NCBI GenBank assembly: GCA_020736575.1
Contig: JAGPYM010000002.1
Coordinates: 2,418,001-2,482,000, forward strand
Length of the DNA stretch: 64,000 bases
Reading direction: 5' to 3'
Origin: Thelonectria olida
Taxonomy: Eukaryota > Ascomycota > Sordariomycetes > Hypocreales > Nectriaceae
Shown: piece after piece, positions 18,058-27,950 of the stretch
Layout of the letters: each line of letters starts with the position of its first letter
Position numbering within the stretch: the stretch's first letter is position 1
The notes under the pieces: generated by a model
Databases searched by the model: none
What the model was told of the DNA's origin: nothing
The model's input: only the letters and a program-made list of their open reading frames with translations
Made by a program: the position numbers and the translations under genes

Positions 18058-20756
18058 TCACTCGTGCATTCTGACGGCTGTGTAGCCACCGGGCCTCATT
18101 CTGCGCCATGCGTAACCCATAAATGCCGTCTTCTTCCTGATGTCCATGACACCTTCTTTCAGATCCTGGTCTCGCAGCAGAATGTCTCTCGGTCGCTTCC
18201 GCTCCTTCTGGCCATATAGCCTCACAAAATGCTTGAGCATTTCCTTCTCTTCCAACCTCAACCATGAGGTCTCAATCTGACCGTCAATCTTTCGCAGCCT
18301 TGTCGAATCAAACGGTGATTCAATGAGCTTGATGGCATGGTCCTGCACATGCGGTGAGAAGTCGCGCAATACCTCCCGCACATCGTCCGGAGTCAGTACG
18401 CCCCCTGGAGGAGACGACTCAGACCAGTCCTCGATGGTTTCCGACTCATCAAAATAGTGCGAATCGTCGGCACCGTGAATTTGTGGGATAAAAGGGGGCG
18501 TAAGAGTTTGCAGACGATCCCAGGGCACAGTTTTGAACCAACGATGAGCCTTGATGTCTTCTGCATCATCGGGGAAAACATGCCGGCCAATCCTATCTGT
18601 CGACCTCGACGGATCAGGTGAAGGTCGGTCTGTCGCGTGATATCTTCTTGAGCAAAGTCGTTGTTCCTTGTCCTTTATCAAGCGGAATATCAAGTCTTTG
18701 CATTTATCGCTGACCAGCGGCGTCTGGGGAAAAAAGAAACGCCTCTTGTGGTCCTTCGATAATGTAAGCTTCTAACGTGTCCCCATGGGCCTGATTTAAA
18801 ACTCACCACAATGTTTTGTTTCGTCTGCTTGCGCCCATCCTCTGACAGAAACGGCGTGTGTCCATAAAGACACTCGAACAGGATGATGCCAATGCTCTAC
18901 CAATCGCATCTTCCGTCATATCTCCGGCCCAGAATAACTTCAGGGGCCATATATTGACTAGTTCCAACGACCGAGTTGGCTGCAGTGCGATTACCATTCC
19001 GGTTCCTCCAGCTAACAAGCTTATTGAGGTCATCTTCGGCTCCGGATGGCAATTTCCCGTGACGCTCTATACTCTTAACAAGAGATTTGTACCAATCAAA
19101 CTGCGTCAGGATACCGCGGTTGCTTTTTTGATCAGTCTCGTCTCCGTCGACGTTGAGTCTGAGCTTTCGAACGAGCGAGTATCGGTGACAGTTGTAGTAA
19201 GAGGCGTCATGGGACCAGTGGCCGTCGAAGGCGAGTCCAAAATCGGAGATCTTGAGATGGCCCGACGCGGATATAAGAAAGTTGTCTGGCTTGATATCAC
19301 GGTGAATGAAGTTGAGTCGATGAGCCTCTTCGACGGCGAGGATCATCTCAGCTATGTAGAAGCGCGCAATCGACTCGTGAAGGATGTTCTCCCGGATCAA
19401 GAAGCCAAGAAAGTCTCCCCCGGGCATGTATTCCATCACCAAGTAGAGACTATGGGCATCTTGGAAGCTGGCAATCAGTGGAACAACCCTATGGCCGATC
19501 TCGTCAGCAATGACAATAACCCGGATCCTTGTGCATCATGACACTAACCAATCCGACCCATTAGAGCCAACAAGAAAGTCTCTTTCAGCCCTCAGATGGC
19601 CCTCCTGGCAACTTCGTAGCATTGTCGACTTTCGAATTACCTTCATTGCATACACTTGACCCGTGAAGGCATGTCCTGCCACGGGCTTCTCTCGAACAAG
19701 TCGCACCACACCAAAACTCCCCTTTCCCAAGATTTGCAGAGGTTCATAATTGTCGACAGCGGTTCTCCCTTCTTCAGGCGAGAGGTCTTGCGACTTCATC
19801 ACCCGTAATTCTCTTAGGTGCCATGTCTCTTGGTTGTTGAAGGATTCTCGAATGGCTGCTTTCTGCTCTGAGGTCAGGTGAGGGCTGCAGTAAAGCTGCG
19901 TCTCCAGTAACTGCCGCCGGAATGCCCGCGTACAGGGCTTGGCCAGAAGATAACTGAACTTGGTTTCAAAGTAGATCTTGGCCGCAGCAGCTCTTTCGAC
20001 TGTCGCAACTGAAGGCTGCACTAAGGCCGCACGCGATTCATCGATGGTGCCAAGAGCGCCTCCCTCTGGGCTGGAGCGAGTCCACGGAATGCGCCTGCTG
20101 TGCCGGCGACTGACGGTATCCTTAGCGGGAGAAGCAAGTCGGGAATCCGCTGAGGTCTTTGTCGTCGAGTCATCCGCCGTCGTAGACGGTCCCGCACTAC
20201 CAGCGGAAGAGTATGGTGAGTTCGACTCGCTGTGAGCTGACGAGTTGTCACCAGCGAGTGCCTGCACTGAACTCGGAGTCCTCAGAGCCTCGTTTCGAAG
20301 CACGATAGTGGTGCTGGAGGCGAGAGCAGGATGGTTCAGTTGCAAGTTCCTCAGAAGCTCCTCTGGAGATATCCCTTTACCCTTCCGGCTAGGCGACACG
20401 GCTTCATTGTCTTCAGCCAAAAGCGCAGTTTTACCTTTCCATGGCTTAGGAGAGTCTCTTCCCGGCGCCTAGCTGGTTTCCTCGGAGTTGTGAGAACCTG
20501 GCACACGAGTGATCGAGGGCCCTTGCGAGTCCATTTGTTTCTTGCTGCTGTTGCTGCTTCGCCCAATAGCTTTAATGGCGCCTCGGATATCGGACCATAC
20601 CTTGGAGCTGGTTCGGCGGAAGCTGAGTACATGGTTGCCGGCAGAGGCTTCCTGTTGGCCAGTCGGCAGTGACAAGCCAGGCTGGGAGGCAAGTGAATCC
20701 TGGGAAGGCGTCTGTACCAAGCGATGGCTACCCTTGTTTACAGGAGATTCTCCCAT
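18058..20756 (-). CDS. NDR/LATS-type AGC protein kinase resembling PUK1, interrupted by in-frame TAG codons
   Basis: Main exons on the minus strand: 20756-19549 (or two exons, see below), 19488-18807 and 18753-18058, about 861 codons. An N-terminal MOB-binding-like helical region (RAAAAKIYFETKFSYLLAKP) is followed by the catalytic landmarks: GKGSFGVV near residue 343, YAMKVIRK, HRDIKPDN near 462, SDFGL near 485, a long NDR-type insert in the activation segment and MAPEV near 588. Reading then meets TAG at 18897-18899 (codon 600) inside DGRCDW-[TAG]-SIGIILFECLYGHTPF, where relatives have a second Trp. The frame continues cleanly through 262 further codons. A second in-frame TAG (20469-20471, codon 96) must be spliced out, edited or read through. 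Fusarium PUK1 has UAG codons at this same Trp-Trp site, corrected by A-to-I mRNA editing in sexual tissue. I infer that this is its orthologue. Unedited mRNA would give a kinase cut off at subdomain IX. Confidence 0.85.
18897..18899 (-). other. In-frame TAG at the conserved second Trp of the kinase DWW motif (candidate A-to-I editing site)
   Basis: The coding order is GAT TGG TAG AGC ATT GGC, with the A at 18898. Kinases of this family read Asp-Trp-Trp-Ser here, so a single A-to-G (inosine) change gives TGG. The A is preceded by T and followed by G, the favoured fungal editing context. Confidence 0.75.
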
Positions 20757-21616
20757 GTTGTTCTAGGGTAGTAGTCGTTGGCTAAGATGTGGGTGGTGTC
20801 GGGAAATAGATATTAATGCTGAGAGAACCAAAACTGGCCTCGGAAAGAAAAGAAAGAGAATAGTCGGCGAGTGACACAGATGGCCAGCCTCGTGGGTTTC
20901 TGTTAAGACAATGAATGTTGTTGATGGATGATGGGGATGGAAGAAGACAAGGAGTGAAGAATGGACCCGTCTCCACGACGTTCCGCTTGGTCCTGCCTCA
21001 CCGGCCTCGTCTCTCCTGACCACATCATCAGGGCAAGATCTAACGTACGTACGTAGGTACGAACCCACGCGAATACATAACACAGCAATGACGATGGCAT
21101 TCCTATTCCCCGGCTCCTTCTTCACCACCTCATCACTCACGACCATGGGGACAGGAAAGCAAAGAGCACACCAGTCAATACACAAGAAAAGGCCTATAAT
21201 TGGCAAATCCATATTACCTACAACCAACCCGAAACAAGCATTCGTGGCAATTGCCGCAAAAGATAGAAAACCGTTTTAATCGTACGCCGTTCGTGCAATG
21301 CAATGCAAGTCCTCGCCTCATCATCCCTGATCAACACAACTGCGGGCGCGACATCTGTCTAGCCTCTAGTCTAGTAGACGCCGGCTCTTTGCCGAGGGTG
21401 CAGGTCTAAGGCTCCTCTGACCACTGCATCTAACGTAAGGTACCTACCAAGAGAGTACAAGGTATGGGAGGAATCTTAACAACCACAATATCCGAAATCA
21501 TCGTTGCCCATCCAATGGCCCTTCCAGGTTCGTAGGCGGCCGGCCACAAAAAGGGTATCAGTCAGTACACGCCGCCCACCTCAAGTAGACGATCAATCAA
21601 GAAACGGTTGCCACCT
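20757..21616. other. Intergenic DNA between the PUK1-like kinase and FKBP genes
   Basis: Promoter and leader of the kinase plus the 3' region of the FKBP gene. It includes a CGTACGTACGTAGGTAC island near 21042-21061 and GGTACCTACC near 21439. No gene seen. Confidence 0.5.
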
Positions 21617-23284
21617 TTACTTGATCTCGAGGACCTTGACATCAAAGATCAACTGGCTGTTGGCGGGGATGCCAGGCATACCGCGGGAGCCATAGGCAAG
21701 GTGCGCGGGGATGGTCAGGCGGCGCTCACCACCAATGGCCATGCCAACGACACCAATGTCCCAGCCTTTGATGACTTGGCCCTTGCCGACCTTGAAGGAG
21801 AAAGGCTTGCCCTTCTTGTTGGCTATCGACAGTGTTAGTAGTCGGTAAGTTTGCGTCGTTTGGCATCGTCACTCACCATCAAAGACCTGGCCGTTCTGGA
21901 GCTTGCCAATGTATCGCACACCGACGCTGTCTCCGTTCTTCACACTACGACCCTTGCCAATGGTTCGGTCGTCAATGGTGACGCCCTGAACAACCTTGAC
22001 ACCAGTGGTGGCCTTGGCCTGCTTGGCCTTCTCGGCGGAACCAGTGGGTCCCTGCTCGAGGTTCTTGGCGAACTGAACCTTCTTCTTACTGTCCTCAGTA
22101 GAAACAGCCTCGCCCTTGTTGTTCTTGAGCTTCTTCTGCTGCTTCTTAGCCTCCTTGGCATCCTCCTTGGAGATGAGGGCGTCGAGGCCCTCGGTGGCAT
22201 CCTCAGCAGTGCGCTTGTTCTTGCCCTTCTTGACGGGAACCAGCTTGGGAGCCTCCTCGTCGGACTCGACCTCGGTGATGCGGGGGTCCTGGACTCCGTC
22301 GAGGTCGTCGCTCTCCTCGTCGCTGTCAGCCTGGCCCAAGGCGTACTCGAGCTCATCGGGAGAGAGGTCGTAGTCTTCCTCATCATCCTCGTCTTCGTCG
22401 TCCTCCTCATCATCATCCATGATGTAGTTACCGGTCAGATAAACGGTGTGGGTACCGGTAACAACGAAGAAAACCTTCTCACCATGGTTGACGGTGATGT
22501 CGAGGGGCTGCTGGTAGTTCTGGAAGCAAGTTAGCGAACGGTGCGAGACCGAAGGCGGTTGGGGCCGTCAAACATACCCTCTCAGTGTCCAGAGTGCAAA
22601 TGACGAAGTTCTCGAGATCAGCACCATCCTCGGAGTCGTCATCCTCATCAGAGTCTTCCTCGTCCTCCTCGTCGGACTCCTCCTCAGTAGCCTTGCCCTT
22701 GCCCTTAGCCTTGGACTTCTTGGGCTTGGCATCCTCCATCTCCTCATCCTCATCGGAGTCAGCCTGAGTAGCCTCGATGAGCTTCTTGATGGCAAGAGCC
22801 TGCTTGTTCTTCTTAGCCTTGACGGGGTCGCTGGGGCCACCGTTGGCCTCCTCCTCGTCATCCTCATCGCTGTCAGATGCGGCCAAGAGAGCCTTCAGGT
22901 ACTCGTCGTCAAGCTCATCGTCCTCGTCGTCCTCGAGACCGGGGAAGGCGCGCTTGACAAGTCGGAGGGTGGAGCGAGGGACAGCGGGGACGTTGCCCTC
23001 ATCATCAGCCTCGGGCGTCTCAGTAGGGTCGACAGCGGCCATGGTGATGCGAAACTGCGGGTTTCACGTTAGCGTTGCGAAACATTGGGTAGAGGCGATC
23101 ATGACAGAGCGCGGATAGAAGCGCAGCGACGGACGGCGCAGGAGGCCATCGCGAGAGACTCGAAAAGGCCATTGAGGGCAGAAATGGTCAAACTCACAGA
23201 AGCGGGAAACTCCATGGCGGCGGGAATGAGAATCTCGCCAGGCGGGACCTCGAGGCCGTAAACAGGACCAGGAACGGCAGACAT
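21617..23284 (-). CDS. FPR4: Nuclear FKBP-type peptidyl-prolyl cis-trans isomerase (Fpr3/Fpr4 type)
   Basis: Four exons: 23284-23198, 23054-22578, 22519-21877 and 21822-21617, giving 470 aa. The N-terminal nucleoplasmin-like fold begins [20 protein letters not shown] and returns after the acidic stretch in [23 protein letters not shown] and [17 protein letters not shown]. Long Asp/Glu/Ser runs and a Lys-rich block follow. The C-terminal 110 residues form the FKBP domain ([58 protein letters not shown]). Such proteins isomerise prolines in histone tails and act as histone chaperones in nucleus and nucleolus. The Tyr, Asp, Phe and Trp of the drug/proline pocket are present. All introns have GT-AG ends and preserve frame. 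Confidence 0.95.
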
Positions 23285-24029
23285 TGTGAATGTGGTCGAG
23301 TTTTTGTGGTTTCGGATAGGGAAGACGCGAAGGAGGGAGGAGGTGTTTGGAGTAAAAACAGGAAGAGAGAGTTTTGGGGTGAGAGGTGAGAGATGAAGTT
23401 CACGACAGAGAAAAGAAAACCAGAAGAACCGTCAAGGAAGGCTCAAGAGAGCTTCGAAATTTTTTTCTGGGCCTCGACAGCCTGCGCAAGGCGGGACCCC
23501 ACCGTAAAAGCAGTCCCGTCCACTCATGGGCTGTGATAAGATTTCTTATCGCGATAGAGCGGTCGCTGTCTCAGCAACCACCCACAGCGGGTCAACTACA
23601 ATAAGTCCCCGGCCGCCCCGCTCCTGCGCAGACTTTGTAGTGGAACTGTAGGTGACCTTGCGTAGGTACATACCGCAAGGTACCTACTTCGTATGGAGGT
23701 AGAGAAGCAGATGGAAGTGAGAGAGAATAGTGGAAAAAGAACTGCACCGAGTAGCTGTCAATTAGAATGGTAAAATACCAAGACGAAAGATGACCCATCT
23801 TGATCGAGTCTCCGCAGGCCAGTTACCTAAGACATATATATATGACCCTAGTTCCGGGGATGGAAGAGGCCAATGGACAATGGATAATAATAAAATGCTT
23901 TGTACTTTGTTTGGGCGACGAGTACAAAGTCCAGAGCAGCCAGCGCCTAAAAGCCTTGAGAAGAGAAAGAGAAGTAATCAATTAGTTAGTCGGGATGCTA
24001 GCTGTTGATATATACAAGAAGTGTCTGTC
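23285..24029. other. Intergenic DNA between the FKBP and DJ-1 genes
   Basis: FKBP leader and promoter, a GTAGGTACATACCGCAAGGTACCTAC island near 23662-23689, and the 3' region of the DJ-1 gene. No gene seen. Confidence 0.5.
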
Positions 24030-24851
24030 TTAAGCCGTCTTGCCCTTGGAATCCTTCTTAGACCCCGCAAACCACGTCTTCACTAACGTCCACAGGAACC
24101 CAAGCACAAACCGACTCTGACTCTCTCCATAGACCTGCCCTCGATCTCCCACATCCGTCAACGTGGCTCCCATCTCAGCAATCGACACAGCCCATCGTCC
24201 GCACCCCTTTGCATATGCAGCCATGAGATCGTTGCCGTTGGTGATGCCGCCTGTTATCAATGTCAGCCAGTCAGTCAACAACTTCATCACCAAGCCGCAC
24301 GTGTACAACATACCGCTCGACCAAATATTCCCGTCCTGGACCCATCGGTACTGATCTCCAACCAGCTTGACCTTGGGGTACTTCTTCAAAATATCATCCT
24401 GCAGACCGCGTGGTCCGCTCGCCTGCTTGCCGTCCAAGATGCCCGCTGCCGCGCAAATGTAGATGCCCGTACACACGCTCAAGATGTCCACGCCCGGCGT
24501 CTCGCACTGCGCCCGCAGCCACTTGAGCTCGCCGCCCTCGTACGTCGCCGAGGGATCCGGACCGGGTACGACGACGACGTCGAGCTCACCGGGAGCCACG
24601 CTGGGGTCCTCGTAGGAACAAGTTGCTTTGACGGTTAGGTTGGCCGTGAGAGGAATCTCCGGGCCCTGTCTGGGTGAGGTGATATACGATATTGTCACGT
24701 TTGGGGCTGCGGCACCGACGTGAGCGGGAATGCCAGGCAATTGGCCCAAGTACTCCTTGGACATGACGCCGAGGACGTCGACGGTTGCCGTGTCGAGGAA
24801 CTGAGCCCCCGTAGGGATGAAGACGCCGATACGGATATGTGAAGCCGTCAT
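24030..24851 (-). CDS. DJ-1/PfpI superfamily protein
   Basis: Two exons: 24851-24314 and 24250-24030, giving 252 aa. The flavodoxin-like core opens with HIRIGVFIPTGAQFLDTATVDVLG, followed by LDVVVVPGPDPSATYEGG and the nucleophile elbow LSVCTGIYICAAAGILDG, where Cys is the predicted reactive residue. After the intron, GGITNGNDLMAAYAKGCG follows. Members include glutathione-independent glyoxalases, proteases and transcription-regulator-like amidases; which activity applies here cannot be told. The C-terminal LGFLWTLVKTWF is a short hydrophobic tail. The 63-base intron is a multiple of three without stops, so a retained form would also be open. Splicing is preferred because GTATGT, a TTGACTGAC branch point and ACAG are all present. 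Confidence 0.87.
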   Translation of the reverse strand: MTASHIRIGVFIPTGAQFLDTATVDVLGVMSKEYLGQLPGIPAHVGAAAPNVTISYITSPRQGPEIPLTANLTVKATCSYEDPSVAPGELDVVVVPGPDPSATYEGGELKWLRAQCETPGVDILSVCTGIYICAAAGILDGKQASGPRGLQDDILKKYPKVKLVGDQYRWVQDGNIWSSGMLYTCGLVMKLLTDWLTLITGGITNGNDLMAAYAKGCGRWAVSIAEMGATLTDVGDRGQVYGESQSRFVLGFLWTLVKTWFAGSKKDSKGKTA

Positions 24852-25770
24852 AGTTGCGGATAGGTCCTTATTATAGAAATAGATATGAAAACGAGGACGG
24901 ATAGTTCTTGCTGATGCTCAAAGGGGGAGGCTGTTTGCCGAGAGGTAAAGAGCAAGACCTACATGGCTCCCAAGAACATAGGCCCACCCTGAGCCTTATA
25001 TATGTCACCAGGCATCATATGCTATCCGAACGACCGAACATCCGTTCCTGGCCCGTCTTGGCCTGGGATGGAGTCGGACACTGGTGACCCGTAGCTGCGA
25101 CAAGACGCAGCTCCGAGTCCTGAAATGGTCATTTGCCCGCCTGTGATTGGCTCCGCTCGACTAACATCCGAGACCCTTCGGAACTTGGCCACATCCACTT
25201 CGGCACTCCAACTTCTCACCCCACTTCTTCCGGCGTCTCATGTAGTTGTGAACGGTTTTTTATGTGGCATGATACTACCTGCTTCGTACGAGCTTCACAT
25301 GACTGAGAGCTGATATGATTTCCTCGCACGTACGCTATGATTCTATTCGTCAAGTAGGAATCGTCCTGGCCCACCGCAGCGCGCAGTGCCAGATTCTTCC
25401 TGTCATATTAGATACGATGGGATTATGGGATTAGGCTCTTCCAACTCTTCCGTCCCTTCCGGATGTCCAGCACCATTATTCGCCAATATTACCGCCTGCT
25501 CCTCATCCAGCCCACAATTAAATATCTAAGAGCCCATCTATGCAACACCCTTGGACACCATCCATGCCGATGCTGATGCTGCTCCTCTAACGCCTGATGA
25601 GATTCCCTGAAACCAAAAATGTGAAATCGCCATGCCAGTGCCCCATCTGTACCCAACGATGATCATGCCATATATACGCCCAAGCCTGGGCCATACTGTC
25701 CGTAACCGATTTGCATGAACTCTTCATAATATGACTATACCAATTGCCAGACAGCCTGTTTGTCTGCTGC
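24852..25770. other. Intergenic DNA between the DJ-1 and glycosyltransferase genes
   Basis: DJ-1 promoter and leader, and the 3' region of the glycosyltransferase. No supported coding region. Confidence 0.5.
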
Positions 25771-27950
25771 CTAGGCCATGTCATCCACTCTCGCCGCGTG
25801 CGTCAGTTGGCGTCGGGTCGCCTTCTTGCTGACCGTGTATACTAGGTCCTGCTTCCAGAGCTGGCAGACCAGCGCTTGGGCGCTAGGGATCGTACCATAC
25901 AAAGGAGCCACCAAGGGAACCATGAGGTAGTCCTTCCAGTTCTTGCCCAGAGATCGTCGAGAGAAATCCATTCCTTCAGCAAGACCCGCCTTGACCATGG
26001 CCCGCTCTCGACTGGCCACACCCACGCGATGGAAGCTCTCATACAGGAACAGGTAGACGCTAATCTGGAGGAAGCCGATGATTCGAATTCTCTCGGCCCA
26101 GGTGAAAGTCCATGCGAGGTTGTGAGGATCCTCCTTACCCTCCATAACCTTGACATAGATTGTTGATGCAATAACCAGGATGGCCATATGGACCGGGAGG
26201 AAATGCGCCTCAAAAATTCGATGCACCATATAAAAGACATGCTCCCAGTGAGGCTCCTTGATCGTGTCCTTGGTGATATCGGAAAAGATGCCGTTCTCGC
26301 CGGAGTGTTCAGTATTGTTGTCGTCGGGGACGAAGAGGTCGGTGCTGTCGCCGAGAGTGCAATGGAGAGGTTGATAGGCTCGAGAAGTGTGCTTTCGCTC
26401 CTGCCACATCTCGACAAACTTTCGCATCGCAAAGCCAGTATCCAGGGCACCCCACATGTGACGAAGTGCTTGCTTGTAGCGAGCATTGATATCCGCATAG
26501 GCGCCGCGCCAGCCCTTTCCGCTCAAACCACCAGTAACATTACTCTGGCTGACTGGGCTGTTGATGATGCGGCTTGTTAGATTTCCGTTGAGTGCAAAGA
26601 AACACTTGATGTACATGTGCAAATCTTCGCCAATGGCCTCTCCATCACAATCCCAACCGCCAACACGGTCGACCAGGTCCAGGGGCAGGGAATAGACAGA
26701 TGTGGGCGGGGCGATGCTCGATCCGGGGTAAAGGCCAGACATGCCGGCAGCACACCAGACAATATCGGCGACTCGGACAAGAGGATGAACACTGTGCGCA
26801 TTGCGGTCAAAAATAATGGGAGCCGAGTAGACTGTCGTCAGCGCAGTTTCGGGATAAGACAGGTGCATGTTAGTGAGCAGAGTGAAGTAATCAGCTGAGA
26901 GGTGACTATCGGCTGTAGTGGCCGGAAATAACTTGGTTAGCAAATAAACTCAAGACGGCTTGCATGACTGTGCTATCCGCAAGATGCTTATCTCGTGCCA
27001 AGAAGCGCACCTACCATCAATTCCCGTCAGGATCACGTCTTTTCTGACTCCCATTGAATATTTGGCACTGAGCTTGCGAGCCGCCCAACCAATGTTGCTG
27101 CCCTTTCCAGCCGCTTCGCCTGGGATATCTGATGGGTGCGAGGTAAAATCAATTGATCGAAACTTTTTGGCGAATTCCTGCATGAGACCGAGAGCTTTTG
27201 TCTCTCCGTCGGCCTCTCGTTGCTCCATTCCCAAGTACACCTATTACAAAAGGGTCAGTAACAATTTCGCAATTTGCGCCACAAACGTTTGGCGGCTCTT
27301 GCCAATGACAAGACAAAGGTGTCGCGATGCGCCGAGAGTTGGCGCCAACATGAGATGAGTCGAATACTTACGTCGTACGAGTCGTGAGCCCGTGGGTGGC
27401 ATGCCAGAACCTCGAGCGTCTCCCTAAGGGTGTCGTACTCTTCCTTGTAGTTAGGGATGACAATAGCATGGATCACGTTGTCCGCAGCAGTGGACACGCC
27501 GTCAGTGTAGAACTCGGGTTCGAGGTCGCCAGCTTCGCTCGTGGTGGACGAGGAACAGCCGTTATGGCTCGAGGTGAGAGTTTCGGAGCTCGACACTGAA
27601 GTGTAGGAGCCGCGGCGTGAGGCGAGCTTCTTGAGATCGAGGAGAGAGTTGCTATTGGCGGCACGCTTGAGGGTCTGGGTGAGGTTCCAGACAGTCCAGC
27701 AGGCTCGAAGCGGGAAGAGACAGACGAGGACGTGAATCAGGAGAGAGTAATACGCGAACATGTAGGTCCAAACGCCGGCACCGGTGGTGGAGGTGGACGA
27801 GTAGTAAGATCCTTGGCTGTCGGGCTGCTCATACTTGTAACGATGCTGCTGAGTTGAGTATTCCCTCGAGATCACCCAGTAGCAGAGCCCTATGAGCGCA
27901 ATCATGCTCAAGCCGCCAGCGCGCCGCGACACCCAGGTGAAGAGAGACAT
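25771..27950 (-). CDS. Membrane-bound family 2 glycosyltransferase
   Basis: Three exons: 27950-27372, 27240-27015 and 26912-25771, giving 648 aa. Two N-terminal hydrophobic segments (about residues 13-28 and 60-82) precede a Ser-rich stretch. The GT-A catalytic domain has AIVIPNYKEEYDTLRETL for nucleotide-sugar binding and a DxD-type motif, GIDADSHL, formed exactly across the second intron. It also has a GEDLHMYIKCFFA acidic motif and a Q-x2-R-x2-W-like QALRHMW. Three further hydrophobic segments lie near the C-terminus. Processive or cell-wall-related GT2 enzymes have this architecture; donor and acceptor are unknown. The start is the first ATG of the frame (MSLFTW); the frame upstream has no ATG. 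A 5-kb gene-free region lies upstream. Confidence 0.87.

Noticed and set aside
18058..20756. Interpretation of the kinase as an ordinary pseudogene
   Set aside because: Both stops are TAG, there are no frameshifts or missing catalytic residues, introns are intact, and the kinase-domain stop falls exactly where a family member is known to be recoded. Decay is less likely than editing, though it has not been excluded by RNA data.
21851..22534. 227-codon Leu/Val-rich plus-strand frame that looks like a membrane protein
   Set aside because: Antisense shadow of the acidic Asp/Glu/Lys-rich FKBP coding exon; such acidic repeats always read as Leu/Val/Ser on the other strand.
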